64,000 nucleotides of DNA from the NCBI GenBank assembly GCA_949316235.1, contig OX438751.1, positions 7,836,413-7,900,412 of the forward strand. The letters are read 5' to 3'. The notes beneath the pieces are model-generated. The model was not told the origin of the DNA, did not search any database, and saw only the letters and a list, made by a program, of their open reading frames with translations. This stretch comes from Oegoconia quadripuncta. Lineage: Eukaryota > Arthropoda > Insecta > Lepidoptera > Autostichidae. This document shows positions 11,366-21,946 of the stretch, in pieces (position 1 is the first letter of the stretch; every line of letters begins with the position of its first letter). The position numbers and the translations under genes are program-made.

Positions 11366-12311
11366 ATTAATCATACACGACTAATGGCAGCATGCTGGCT
11401 ATTTTAAGCTGTACAATCCGTAGTTCTCTAAAATTATAGTCTAGACTAGACGGTCATTTTATAAAATCGAGAATCGAGATCTTGGGACCTGATTCTCGCC
11501 CACTCGATATTTCAATGTCTATAAACAAATGTATGTGTATCATTTAAACTTATAATAAACTTATATGCGAATGCAAGAGTGACAAACCTATCTATGTCTG
11601 TTGATAGCGCGAGAATCTGACCACATACCAGGCAGATTAGTTCGACACGTACCACGGCTCTTAGCAGCCGTGCATCTAAATATTAATTTTAACTCGCCAT
11701 AATCATTTTATATTTACTTCATAAAATCTTTGATCGGATATCGTGACCTTAACATCATCTGAAACAATGCTTATTTCCTTATTAAAAATACCATTCATTC
11801 ACAACGCAAAGTTATTAAACACACCATTCAGAATAAATATGCACCAAATTTTAAAGGGAGAACGTTAATTTTAGAATCAATTGCTACATTTTAAGCATTA
11901 TTATAATACATACGTTATTCTTCAGAGCCTAACGTATACTTTCGCACGCCAAAACGAAAGTACTCGTGGTTATAAATGCAAGCAATTTGTGGACAATGAA
12001 AGATGAAAAAATTCGACTACCTGGCGATACCTTCCTAGAATTCGGTAATGGCGAACATCGTAATCTCTCCTGCGAATATTCGATCTGCAAAGATAACTTG
12101 ATAATTTTTAAACTACGACTAGGGTTGTCGGCAAGTGGATAAAGTTTCTCGGAAGGGCTTTGTTTTTTGTTTAGTAAAGGTAATATTGGAAATTGTGGTG
12201 TTGCAACTTAAAATCGAATATTTTAAAATAAACTTATACAACCACTTTTCCCTCTGACTTCCCGAGAAACATTAAAAATAATTCATCATATCATAAAGAA
12301 CACAGAATTAG
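11366..12311. other. No recognisable gene
   Basis: AT-rich, no structure recognised. Confidence 0.45.
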
Positions 12312-12422
12312 CAGTGTTTATGTGTATACCTACCCAATATAATTTTTCAAGATCATATAATAACAAAAAAATGTGAAAGAGGGTGTTTCAAGTCCAAATT
12401 TTTCTACCAACCCTACGGTCAG

Positions 12423-12590
12423 CTGAAGCGCTTTGCCGAACCGCCGACCGATTACCAATTCCACCAGCAGGCTCCGTCGGCGTCACAAAGTCTACCTACA
12501 GCCAAACTGCTCCTACGCCGGAAGGATTATTCTCTGCTTTTTTGCGGATTAGCCGAGACAAGGGTACCATTTATTTACCTGGCAACATGA
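12423..12590 (+). CDS. Candidate coding segment, unknown product
   Basis: I do not recognise a product. 12312-12590 is open with codons starting at 12312. A fair splice acceptor (pyrimidine-rich TTTTTCTACCAACCC, then CAG at 12420-12422) would start an exon at 12423 in phase 0. It would read LKRFAEPPTDYQFHQQAPSA onward to a TGA at 12588-12590. Base composition is clearly richer in G and C than the flanks from about 12415 to 12535. A second frame (12383-12721, 112 codons with an ATG start) is also open across it, so the frame is not settled. It may be a terminal exon, a captured gene fragment or an unrecognised repeat. Confidence 0.3.
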   Translation: MKRFAEPPTDYQFHQQAPSASQSLPTAKLLLRRKDYSLLFCGLAETRVPFIYLAT

Positions 12591-13194
12591 GAAGTTATTA
12601 CTGTTTACCAATAGTATTTTTGCAAAAACTATTTATTTACCATGTGATAGGTAAATATTATTTACTTATTATAAGGCAAATCACTAAAGAAATCAAATCC
12701 TTGCTACACAAAAACCGCTAAACGTAATAATTGTGTTAACTGTTGTCCTCAACATTTTAATTAGTTGATTTTATTGAAAATATATATGATAATGACGAAT
12801 CCATTATGTACCGACGCTTAAATGCAATAAATAAATAATAATTAGGTCAAAAGATTGAAGTTTTCCCGACTTACACTTGACCAATTTCTGACATTCCCTT
12901 CATAAATTACTTGTAATCTTGGTCTACTGGAAATGGTGTAAAAGTTTTGATGATATATAAGTGAATGAGTGCCATATTTAAATTACGTATTATAATCTCA
13001 GGGATATTAGTTACAGTTAGTGGAAACAACAAACATAAGTACACGTATAAGCTCTGTCTACGTGAACATCATTAATATTCACACGTGGCACAGTTGCACT
13101 CATATTAAACGATTAGCGCAGTTAAGCAGCATTAGGGCTTAGTTCATATTTGTAGCTCGCCCGGTTTCCGCAATTTGACGCCTTAATGCTCCTA
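12591..13194. other. No recognisable gene
   Basis: AT-rich, no repeat recognised. Confidence 0.45.
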
Positions 13195-13420
13195 TTTTTA
13201 ACCCCCGACGCATAAAAAGCGATGCTATAAGTTTGACCGCTATGTGCGTGTGTGTGTCTACCTATGGCACCGTAGGTCCTAAACTGGTAAACCGATTTGG
13301 ATGCGGTTTTTTGACTTGAAAACAGGTTGTCTAGTGGTGGTCCTTAGACATGTTTTATCAAAGTCGCTTCGACCGTTTGGTTTTAAGCGTTTGTTTTTTT
13401 AATTTTAAATTTTCAAGCAT
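13195..13420 (+). repeat. Interspersed repeat R7, copy 1
   Basis: Starts TTTTTAACCCCCGACGCATA, continues through a GTGTGTGTCT stretch and ACCGATTTGGATGCGG, and ends near TTAGACATGTTTTATCAAAG. The same order appears at 24222-24720, where a MITE interrupts it. It resembles a 3'-untranslated LINE segment common in moths; the class is not proven. Confidence 0.6.
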
Positions 13421-13677
13421 TGAAGTGAGCAGTCCGATGTAGGTATGTCCACCTCGTTTATGACATCTATTGAGAATACATTGTTATAATGACCTGTAAC
13501 CCGTTAGCGCACCTACGTAATGCATGCGCAATGGAAATTGAATGGATTCGAAAGGTGCATTAACTGCCGATCTGAAATGCAATTCTGAGTAGTTAGCTTT
13601 AATGCATATGTGAAAAGTACAGATTCTCGGTAGCATTTCACAAGTTAGCATTTTTGAAAAGTCTCTTCATCAACATT

Positions 13678-13790
13678 TGCCCTCCGAAGCACGGAAATGC
13701 TCGTATTAAAATGCCAATAGCGGTCACCCATCCAACGACTGATCGCGCCAGATGGCTTAACTTCCACGAGTTCCACGAGCCACTAGTGCT
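13678..13790 (-). mobile_element. 5S-rRNA-derived SINE, copy 2
   Basis: The minus strand reads GAAGTTAAGCCATCTGG, then CGCGATCAGTCGTTGG and ATGGGTGACCGCT, following the 5S rRNA internal control region closely. It continues into TTTCCGTGCTTCGGAGG, the same non-5S tail as at 8640. Both ends are truncated. Confidence 0.75.
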
Positions 13791-14339
13791 TCATAACACA
13801 TAGGTACGTCTCTTCTGTGGTTTGTAGGTTGCGTTAAATATTCGTTGTCCATAGTTTCGATAGTTAGTAGGTACATTTATGAAACATTCATTTTTTTTCT
13901 GAAACCTAACAGATGATTAAGTAAATAAAATAGACACAACACTGAAGAATAATAATTTAGTTCTTAATTTCGAAAAACAGTATCTATTTAATATTTAAAA
14001 ACACTAGAAAGTGTCCGAGCGAGTCTGCAATTGGCACCCTTGCAATGCCTACGATCGAATTGAAAATACCAACTGTCAGGTGGCCGTGAAAACATCACTA
14101 ATTCGCACAAATTTCATTACAAAAATATTACAGACGTCAGTTTTGTATGTTCAAGGGGATAGGTAGGTACAAAACATTTGTACAAATAAAATAAACGGTA
14201 TTTCAAAACTCGATACCTACCACCCTATAACATATAATAATTTAAAAGGTTACAAATTGCGGGTTACTTATGGTCAAGTAATATGGCGATATTGCAGAAA
14301 TTCATAACAGCATATTATTACGGCATCATCTGGACTCCT
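13791..14339. other. No recognisable gene
   Basis: AT-rich. A short AACTGTCAGGTGG word at 14068 also occurs at 8819 just after the 5S-derived SINE, perhaps a stray fragment of the same family. Confidence 0.4.
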
Positions 14340-14386
14340 ATCATATCTTCATCATATCAGCCACTGGACGTCCACTGCTGAACACT
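14340..14386 (-). mobile_element. RTE-type LINE 3'-tip fragment
   Basis: The plus strand carries ATCATATCAGCCACTGGACG followed by TCCACTGCTGAAC. On the minus strand this is the 3' end of the RTE-type LINE seen longer at 54150 and 57790. Confidence 0.65.
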
Positions 14387-14502
14387 GTAATAATATGTAA
14401 ATAATATGGGACCCAAGGTAGCAATAGAGACATGTAAGGCACCGTCTACAAAGTCAAAGTCAAAAATGCTTTAATTTGTAGGTACACATTTGCTTTATTT
14501 TT

Positions 14503-14838
14503 AACCGCCTCCGTGGCTTAATGTAAACAACATTGGGTTTACGTTTCGGAGGTCGCGGGTTCGATCCCCAGCGGGGTACATATTTTAGTACTCGGTTTGG
14601 TTGGTGGTAGGGCATATTAAATGTCTGCCTGGCTAGCTACCACCATCTTATCTAAATCTGCCGCCAAACAGGAATGTTAATAGCATTGTTATGTTCCGGT
14701 TGTCAGAGATAAGATAGCCAGTCCCCCAAATGCGTTGGGGTTTCCGGGTGTACGCTACCACCTTCGGCCTCATCTTCACTTAACATCAGGTGTGATTGAG
14801 GTCAAGTGCTAACCCGTAGTGGATAAAAACAAAAAAAA
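14503..14838 (+). mobile_element. SINE-A, full length
   Basis: Full-length copy with A-box-like TGGCTTAATGT, B-box GGTTCGATCC, the complete body and an A-rich tail. It is among the least degraded copies here. Confidence 0.85.
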
Positions 14839-16440
14839 CCCAGGGTACTCTTAAAACAGTGAGATTTTACATTTTTAAAGTTACTGCTTGTTCAAAAGAC
14901 AATTTTCCCTTGAGAAGAACAAGTAAGAAACTCGATGGGTTGCTGTTTTAAAAACAAGTTTTTATATTACAAAAAGTCACAATAATATTTAATTATTAAT
15001 TGTGAATTTGCCCTGTTAGGCGAACGAGCTGGTTATGTCCATGGATGTTTATCATCTAAATAATCTGATATTTTATAATATGCTTTCTTAATAACAGAGA
15101 GAGTTTAAAAACAGAGACTGTTTTATAGTCTTTTTTTTTTATGCACAACAGGATAGCTTGACCTCAATTACACCTGATGTTAAGTGAATATTTTTATTGA
15201 AAGTAAGCTTTGTATATCAACAGGAACCTTTTTGAAAAAGCATATAAGTATACATAACCCTTTGAATGCATTACTTGATTTGCGGAGGCGACTATAAAAA
15301 CGAGAGTCAACGCCATCTAGTTTATATAAGTGAAATTTGAAAACTTTCCAGGTATGGTTTCTAGTGTGGCTATTATCAGTCTTCTGGCTTTGTTGTTCCA
15401 TGATGATCCTGAAAAAGGCTGCTCCTCCAACAAATCATCGCAATTTATTATCTTCACTATCTTTTTTTTTCTGTGACAGTAAGCTTATCTTTGTTCCGTT
15501 TTGTACATTTAATCTGAAAATTCAACCTATTTTAAGTACAACTGTACCTACATGCCTCAATATGCACTTGCTTGAAATAATGATCACAATTCGTGTCGCC
15601 AGGTGCTTGTGTTAAGAATGCTATTAGCAGATTATGATATCAGGTCATCAGAAGACTAAGTATAAAAAGGAATGACAAAGTATCCTAAGGTACAAATGAC
15701 ACTATCTGACCAATTACTGCACTCGTGCAGTTGTTTATCAGGCAAGCTTACTCATCTCAGCGTTCAATTCACACCATCATCTCACAAGTGTCGGAGGAGA
15801 GACGTTGACGTTGTTTTTTAGGCGTCGATCTAAGGCACAGGTGATAGCGGTTAGACTTAGACATTACTCAAATAACATTAGTCAAACATTAGTCAAATAA
15901 AAGAAGAATCAGAATTAAAGTCAAGGGAACATTTTTAAATATTAGCGTTACATTTTGGGATTTGACAAAAGAAGGGAAAATAATCAAAAGAAAAATATAG
16001 TGTAAATTGTTGAATTATCGTCTAAAATAGTAGTTTTACAATAACGTTTCGTTTCGGTTTTATAGTAGATTTAAAATTGTACGTAGGATAAAGAAAAATG
16101 TTGTATATTTACAGATATCTAAAACGACAAATAAATTATAATAATACAATTTTATTTTTATATTTAGTATTAACACTGGCTGAGTATGTTTCGCGCTTGC
16201 TTAGTTAGGCATTAACAACATCTTCCATCCGGGCAGTGCGTGTCATAAAAGGCGACTAATGGACCATGAGTATAGCATTCACCAGCGATAGGCAGCATCA
16301 CGGAATTCATCATCATTGATACGAAAGTCGCCAGTGTCTGACCAGTATGACGATTAATGCTATTACAAATCTTCCCTTGAAATGCGATGCAAATTACGCC
16401 AAGGGACTTATGTACAACAGTGAATTGATATGGGCTGATG
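14839..16440. other. No recognisable gene
   Basis: AT-rich apart from the SINE-A 3' fragment at 15131-15187. The 92-codon frame starting at 15337 is hydrophobic and cysteine-containing but matches no family I know. 16220-16260 holds GTCATAAAAGGCGACTAATG, a possible short R6-related piece. Confidence 0.4.
15131..15187 (-). mobile_element. SINE-A 3'-end fragment, minus strand
   Basis: T-run, then ATGCACAACAGG and ACCTCAATTACACCTGATGT, the complement of the SINE-A 3' end with its A-tail. Confidence 0.7.
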
Positions 16441-16449
16441 TGGCGTTTT

Positions 16450-16572
16450 GTAACTTACATCGCAATATTGGGAGTCGCGGCCGTAGTCGAGGTAACGCGC
16501 CGACATGACGCCTTAGTAATAGTGTATGTGCCGGGGCAGGGCTGGACGCGCTCGAGTCTTTTCATCCGGTAA
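16450..16572. other. GC-rich island, possible exon or regulatory DNA
   Basis: CpG-rich patch (GGGAGTCGCGGCCGTAGTCG; GGGCTGGACGCGCTCG) in AT-rich flanks. It ends at a donor-like TCCG/GTAAGATAG near 16568. No open frame I can defend. Confidence 0.25.
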
Positions 16573-17667
16573 GATAGATAGGTTCAGATTTAGCTTTAGG
16601 CGTTGTTGAAGTGTGTGCCTCTCATTTAGAATCCCATCTGTTAAAATCACTCATGATATTTCATACCCCGCTGCTGCTTATATTTGCCCCACACTACTGA
16701 GGTTATCGTTTTGTGGGCTATCGGACGCATGTGCCGATGCGCCCGCGCCGGTGACTAGGCGTTTTGCCATCAAGTACCTACCTACGGATAGGCCGCTGGA
16801 AAAATTTTCCTCAAACTCTTTTTTAATCTCTGTAATAAATATCTTTGTGTTGGTTTAGTTGGGGAAACGAAAAAGCTTTAAAAGGCTAGGCTACAGGTAA
16901 ACTCATATTTTTAAAGTATGACATACATTGTAATAAATAGATACACTTTAAACAAATCTAGAACAACCAACATGCAGTCCAACTATAAGCGAACTCTACT
17001 ACATAGTAAGATATACTATGAATATAAAGTTCAAAGATCAAGACATTACGCTTATGTATAATGTATTAGCTGTCAACTGAACCTCTGACATGTGTACAAA
17101 TGTACATACACCTTTTACAGATATTTGAAATTTAAATTTTCAAAAAGTGTTTACCTTTTTATACAGTAGATCCAAAATTGAATACAATTTAGTTAATGCA
17201 TTTATGGTTTAATAATTTTTAGAATGATCCTATTTAAACTTGGAATTTTTTCTGACGGCGTGCGAAGTATTGGATTGTTGAAACTAAAAACAATTCCCCA
17301 GAAGCACAATACAGAAAAATTCTCGAATGGGCTATATTTAGTACATTACTAATAAATAAATAAACTAAATAAATATTGACTTCGCAAAGAACCCACCATT
17401 TTTACCGCATTTACTTTTTTAAATTCGAATGCAACCTTACGATGCTCACCTCTTTGGTCGTTTAAAAATGTCATTACATTCAATATTATTTGAATTTCCA
17501 TTCCGAATTTCATACATTGCAAATTTAAAATTCTTGCAGGCATCAAATTAGCTCTCCAGAATGTTTAACTTTCTGTCTTCTGATTGCGGATGTTTTTGCA
17601 ACATCTCGTAGCATTTTTATAAATAATTTTATTTATTAATTTCTTAATTTTGGTAAATGTAAAACAA
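16573..17667. other. No recognisable gene
   Basis: AT-rich except for a GC-richer patch at 16715-16760 inside an 81-codon plus frame starting at 16613. The frame shows no recognisable motif. Confidence 0.4.
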
Positions 17668-17960
17668 CATAAGGCTTACAAGTCGAAGGTGGCTTGGTCG
17701 AATCCCAGCGGGGTATATGTTGAGTACTCGGTTTGGTTGGTGATACAGCATTTTTTAAATGTCCGTCTGCTACCACCATTTTATCTAGGTCTGCCGCTAC
17801 GCAACACTGTTGATAGCATTGTCCTGCTATTAGAGATAAGATAGCCATCAGTCCTCCAAATAAGTTAGGGGTTACGGATAATCGATCTTTCACCTTCGGA
17901 CTCATCCTCACTTAATATCAAATGGATTGAAGAGCTAACCCTTTCTGCATAAAAAAAAAC
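17668..17960 (+). mobile_element. SINE-A, diverged
   Basis: The head is damaged (GGTCGAATCCC remains of the B-box), but TACTCGGTTTGGTTGGTGAT, the ACCACCATTTTATCTA block and an A-tail keep the SINE-A order. The 91-codon minus frame here is a by-product of this repeat. Confidence 0.75.
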
Positions 17961-18252
17961 AATTACATTGGTACTAATAAAATTTGGTTACCAGCCACAC
18001 AATCAATTTATTTGTAGTTACTTCCGTACTAATTCAATAAATAAATATAAATTAAAAAACCGTCTAGTCTAATTATATCCGGATATCCTAACACAATAAT
18101 CGGCGACTTCCTATCCCTAAGTTAACACGAAATGCTTCAAGTGGGGTAGTTCGAAAAAACGTAACCTCTTATTATTTCTAATCTCCGAAACAAAATCCCA
18201 AACGGGTTGGCTCTTGAGCATTATATAGTTTCCGTTCCTTTCCAAAGGCTTA

Positions 18253-18256
18253 CCTC
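18253..18256. repeat. Target site duplication CCTC, left
   Basis: Matches CCTC at 21525-21528 just outside the right LTR. Confidence 0.8.
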
Positions 18257-18475
18257 TGTAATGTGATAATATGGTGGTTGGTCGAGGACGGAGGGTTCCG
18301 TAAATAAGACTCGTTGTTTAGAGTGATGTTGCACGAACAAGGCCCTTTAATTATGAACAAGCCTATATATAATATTGGTATCGGCGCTGACTAAGCGATA
18401 TGCGTTTATGTTGCAGTAAACCATGACGCTATACGGTGAAACTCCGAAATAAGACAAGGTTATCAATACACTACA
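18257..18475 (-). repeat. 3' LTR (left copy), 219 bp
   Basis: Compared base by base with 21306-21524, I saw no difference. On the minus strand the LTR holds a TATA-like ATTATATATAGG and, downstream, an ATTAAA polyadenylation-type hexamer. A promoter and RNA end inside the LTR are therefore plausible. Confidence 0.9.
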
Positions 18476-18492
18476 ACTCCCCCGAAAAGTCC
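18476..18492 (-). promoter_or_regulatory. Candidate polypurine tract
   Basis: On the minus strand this reads GGACTTTTCGGGGGAGT directly before the TGTAGTG start of the 3' LTR. The purine run is short and interrupted by C and T, so it is weaker than a classical tract. Confidence 0.5.
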
Positions 18493-20900
18493 ATCTCACC
18501 ACCGGGGTTCTTAAAAAAAAATTTAAACGCATATCACTTCGTTTACAATTTTTCAAAATAATGTTTACAATTGTAGGGAAAAAAAAAATGAATACATTGT
18601 ACAATTTAAATATTAAACGAATTTCTCATAGAAGAGAACTACAAAGAAAATGTAGAAAAGAGAGAACGGCATTTATATAATGTTACCAAAACTTATTTTT
18701 TAATATTTTATAATAATATGTTTCCTCATTGTTATATACATTATTCTTAACTTTGAAAAGAAAAAAAATAATCAAATTATTCACATTCCTTTACAAGACA
18801 ATTATTCTTTATTGCACAAAATAATTTACAATAATTCCTTCATTCCTCTAGTGTCATTAGTGTATTATTTAATTATTTAGTTTATTTGATTTAATATTAT
18901 GCACGATGGTTCACATGAGTTATTTATGTTTATAAAAAAAAATATTCATTTTAATACAAAATTATTTCTACATCATATATTTATTTTTTCATATTTTCGT
19001 TATTTATTTTTAGATATTTATTTGTTTCATTGCGTTATATCGAGGTATCGGTACTAATTCAGTTAACTCAACTCAATAATTATATATCTTCGCATGCTTT
19101 ACTCCCAAAATAATTCTCTCTATCAAACGTTCCATTATCATACTCATAAATTTTATATATCCATTCAAAGACTGCGCATCGGTATACATACATATATGCT
19201 TTAGATATATTCAACTTTTCAGTTGAGTATACTCATATTTCAATAAATTAATAATACTTAGACATCTATGTGTCTAGTATGGGTTGTGCGCACACCCTAT
19301 ATTAATTTGAGGCCATCAGTTTTAAGACACATAAGTCTCCAACAGCTCTCACAGAGAACCGTAGTTTACACCATGATCGAGCGAAGGATGTGGCTCTCAA
19401 TGTACCTTTATATTGTATACCGTGCTTGCGCTCACGCATCATAATATCTATAACTTACATGCCAATACAAACGTCTTACAACACATTCAAAATGAATCCT
19501 TTGGTCCATAAGAATTTTTCTCCACAACTGGGTGATCAATCCAGTGTTTGTCTAAACCTTATTTACCAAATTATTCCCAACGTTTTTAAATAAATTCTGC
19601 ATTCCTAATCCTGCTTTAATTTAAGCGTTCAAAACCTATTAATATCTCAATATTGCTAGAGAAATATACCTAATGCATTCAAAAGGGTGCAAAAGATTTT
19701 TAATATATTTCGCTAACTGTCTAACCAAACGTTAAAAAAAAATTGTTTGAGAAAAGTACCTAATGCACTCAATAGGGTGTAAAAGATTTTTAATACTGTT
19801 CTCAAAACACGCTGACCAAATCCAAATATCCATTTCTCTATATTCGCATTAATAAACTTCAATTGCTATATATTTCACAGACACCGTTGCGGTCGACCAT
19901 GATCAATAATATAACTAACTCAGGGCTGTGCTTCTATGCACCCCTATATACTTCTATCATCTCATTAGGTCACACTCCTTAGTGTACCTTTAATCTTTCA
20001 TAAGTTGAGATACCATTTAAGAAAAAAAATCTCCAATCTGTTCTCAAGGAGGACACGGTAGTTCGCACTATGATCGAATCAAAAAGGACTGGATTCTCAT
20101 TAAACTTATCAAACAATCTTATTACTCTCTCAACTCTCTTATCTTGTACCGTTAACTCGATATACGTCTATGATATTTAATTTATTAATTATCTTATTCG
20201 CATTTGCGAGTTTTAATTGTTATTTAAAAATCATAAGTAATGCAGTAGCAATCTATTAATAACTATCGGCGAATATGATGACTGGGCATAGATCAGCTGT
20301 GTGGCTGCTGGCCGAGTACATTGGCCTGCATGTACTAGTCACGTTGCAGCGAAAAATGCTGACATAATAGATGATTTACATTCTACGCGACTGAGTTATT
20401 TTTAGATTACTCGACTGCTAAAAGGAAGTATTATTTTATTCTATCTCAGAAAATTATTTTTGATAGAGTACTTAGTCCCGTTGATAGGTATTTAGGTAGT
20501 ATGACTGGATGTACTCCCAGAGAGTAGCCCTGGACAAGTACTTAGGGTACGCATTATCAGGGAGTTGCCCTGACCCAATGCAGGGTTTAAGGAGGGTTTT
20601 GGTGTTGGTAGGAATGGGTAGGTAGTTTTTCTTCAAGCAGGAATATACTGTCAGGAGGCACGGCCGACCTTCCTGTCCAGTAGGAGTTCATTAGGACAAG
20701 TACCTATGTAATGATTTTAATTAATTTACCTTAAGATTGTAATTTTATAACTTTAAAAAGATAACCTAATTACGTTAATACGTATAGTTAGGTACGCCGG
20801 CTGCTCGTACGTAACCTGAGCATGCCTGTAAAATGACCGCGCGTGGGTACGCGATGTATAAAATTAATGATTCAATAAATGACACTAAAAGGAAATGCAT
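18476..20900. other. AT-rich non-coding interior of the LTR element
   Basis: No gene. It contains internally duplicated, diverged blocks: ACCTAATGCATTCAAAAGGG near 19668 and ACCTAATGCACTCAATAGGG near 19758, both followed by AAAGATTTTTAATA. A CACCATGATCGAGCG-type word at 19370 recurs as CACTATGATCGAATC at 20067. 20500-20700 is GC-richer and unassigned. Structure or packaging signals are possible, but this is inference. Confidence 0.5.
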
Positions 20901-21285
20901 AAATTATTAAATTCATTTGAGGAAACAATTGGTACTTACATTCTTTAACTCGGTAAAAAAAATTGCCGTAACCTTAAAATAGGCGCTATATCGCACGCGG
21001 TAGGTAGCTGTGACGTCGATGGTCGTGCGATGTAATTGGAGCGGCGTTTCCGGGCGGCGCGGCGGGCGGCAGCGGCTGCCAGCACGGCGAACACGTGCTG
21101 TGTGCTGGGTGGGGTCTCGCTTCAAGTGGGCCGGGATAACCCTGGACACCTGGTTTCCTGGGGGCCGGGATAACCCTGGACACCGGACTCCAACTGCTTA
21201 GCCGGAACGCTCCATGATGTTCTTCGCTCTTGTCCGCGGCTTGTCCGTGCGCGGAACCCTAACGCTGATTTTTCAGCTTTATTCC
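20901..21285 (-). other. GC-rich leader region with donor-like splice site
   Basis: Lies just downstream of the primer binding site on the element's sense strand. 21000-21130 is strongly GC-rich. The 23-base unit GGGCCGGGATAACCCTGG plus ACACC occurs twice, 34 bases apart (21128-21150 and 21162-21184). On the minus strand AAAGAAT/GTAAGTACC (20937-20945) is a good 5' splice site ending the GC-rich part. Overlapping short frames (to 95 codons) cross it with no family match. It may be a captured host exon or the element's own leader. Confidence 0.35.
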
Positions 21286-21286
21286 T

Positions 21287-21305
21287 CATCCTGGCAGGAT
21301 CGCCA
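21287..21305 (-). promoter_or_regulatory. Primer binding site, tRNA-Arg-like
   Basis: The minus strand reads TGGCGATCCTGCCAGGA immediately after the 5' LTR. Its plus-strand complement ends ...GGATCGCCA, which looks like a tRNA 3' end with CCA. From memory the sequence fits an arginine tRNA; this needs a comparison with the species' tRNAs. Confidence 0.65.
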
Positions 21306-21524
21306 TGTAATGTGATAATATGGTGGTTGGTCGAGGACGGAGGGTTCCGTAAATAAGACTCGTTGTTTAGAGTGATGTTGCACGAACAAGGCCCTTTAAT
21401 TATGAACAAGCCTATATATAATATTGGTATCGGCGCTGACTAAGCGATATGCGTTTATGTTGCAGTAAACCATGACGCTATACGGTGAAACTCCGAAATA
21501 AGACAAGGTTATCAATACACTACA
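21306..21524 (-). repeat. 5' LTR (right copy), 219 bp
   Basis: Identical to 18257-18475. It is the 5' LTR because the primer binding site adjoins it on the minus strand. Confidence 0.9.
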
Positions 21525-21528
21525 CCTC
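21525..21528. repeat. Target site duplication CCTC, right
   Basis: Pairs with 18253-18256. Allowing the shared A, a 5-bp ACCTC reading is also possible. Confidence 0.8.
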
Positions 21529-21737
21529 GACAAACCCGACCCAAATATAATAAATAACAATAGAATTACTCAAAATGAACGTAGCTTTGGATAGGAAATT
21601 CTGAGTTTTCCACAAACACATCTACTCTATGTTATTTTATTTATCTCATTTACAAGTACATAGTTTTGCAGGGAATCACAATTTATTGTTTTCTAAAATG
21701 AATAAAATTGTTTTAAAGTACCTAATTATCTACAGGA

Positions 21738-21946
21738 TCGGTGTTGAGGCCAGCGAAACCAACGGTTGTGGGTTCGAATCTCCCTAGGAGTAAATATTTG
21801 TATGATGAATGCGAATACGATATACGGGTCAAGGATGTTTATATAAACATTTTTGTACGTTTACGTTTATCTAGTATCGTATTTACAAGCTTCGCTTAGT
21901 TTGGGACTAGATGGTTGGTTCAAGGGTCCGAAATATCTCTATGTAT
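21738..21946 (+). mobile_element. SINE-B, plus strand
   Basis: B-box GGGTTCGAATCTCC after a damaged A-box, body TTGTATGATGAATGCGAA, tail GCTTAGTTTGGGACTAGATG. Same family as 8168 and 46612. Confidence 0.75.

Larger units (their letters stand above)
18257..21524 (-). mobile_element. Complete non-autonomous LTR retrotransposon
   Basis: Two identical 219-bp direct repeats (18257-18475 and 21306-21524), each TG to CA, bound a 2830-bp interior and are flanked by CCTC. Orientation is minus: the bases inside the right LTR read TGGCGATCCTGCCAGGA, a primer binding site starting TGG as required. The bases before the left LTR, read on the minus strand, are purine-rich (CGGGGGAGT). No gag, protease, reverse transcriptase, RNase H or integrase frame is visible on either strand, so it must move with help from another element. 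It is longer than a typical TRIM and shorter than most LARDs. Identical LTRs mean a very recent insertion. A 4-bp duplication fits the Ty3/gypsy group but does not prove it. Confidence 0.88.

Noticed and set aside
18257..21524. Segmental duplication in place of an LTR element
   Set aside because: TG...CA ends, the flanking CCTC duplication, a primer binding site and a purine-rich tract in the right places favour an LTR element.
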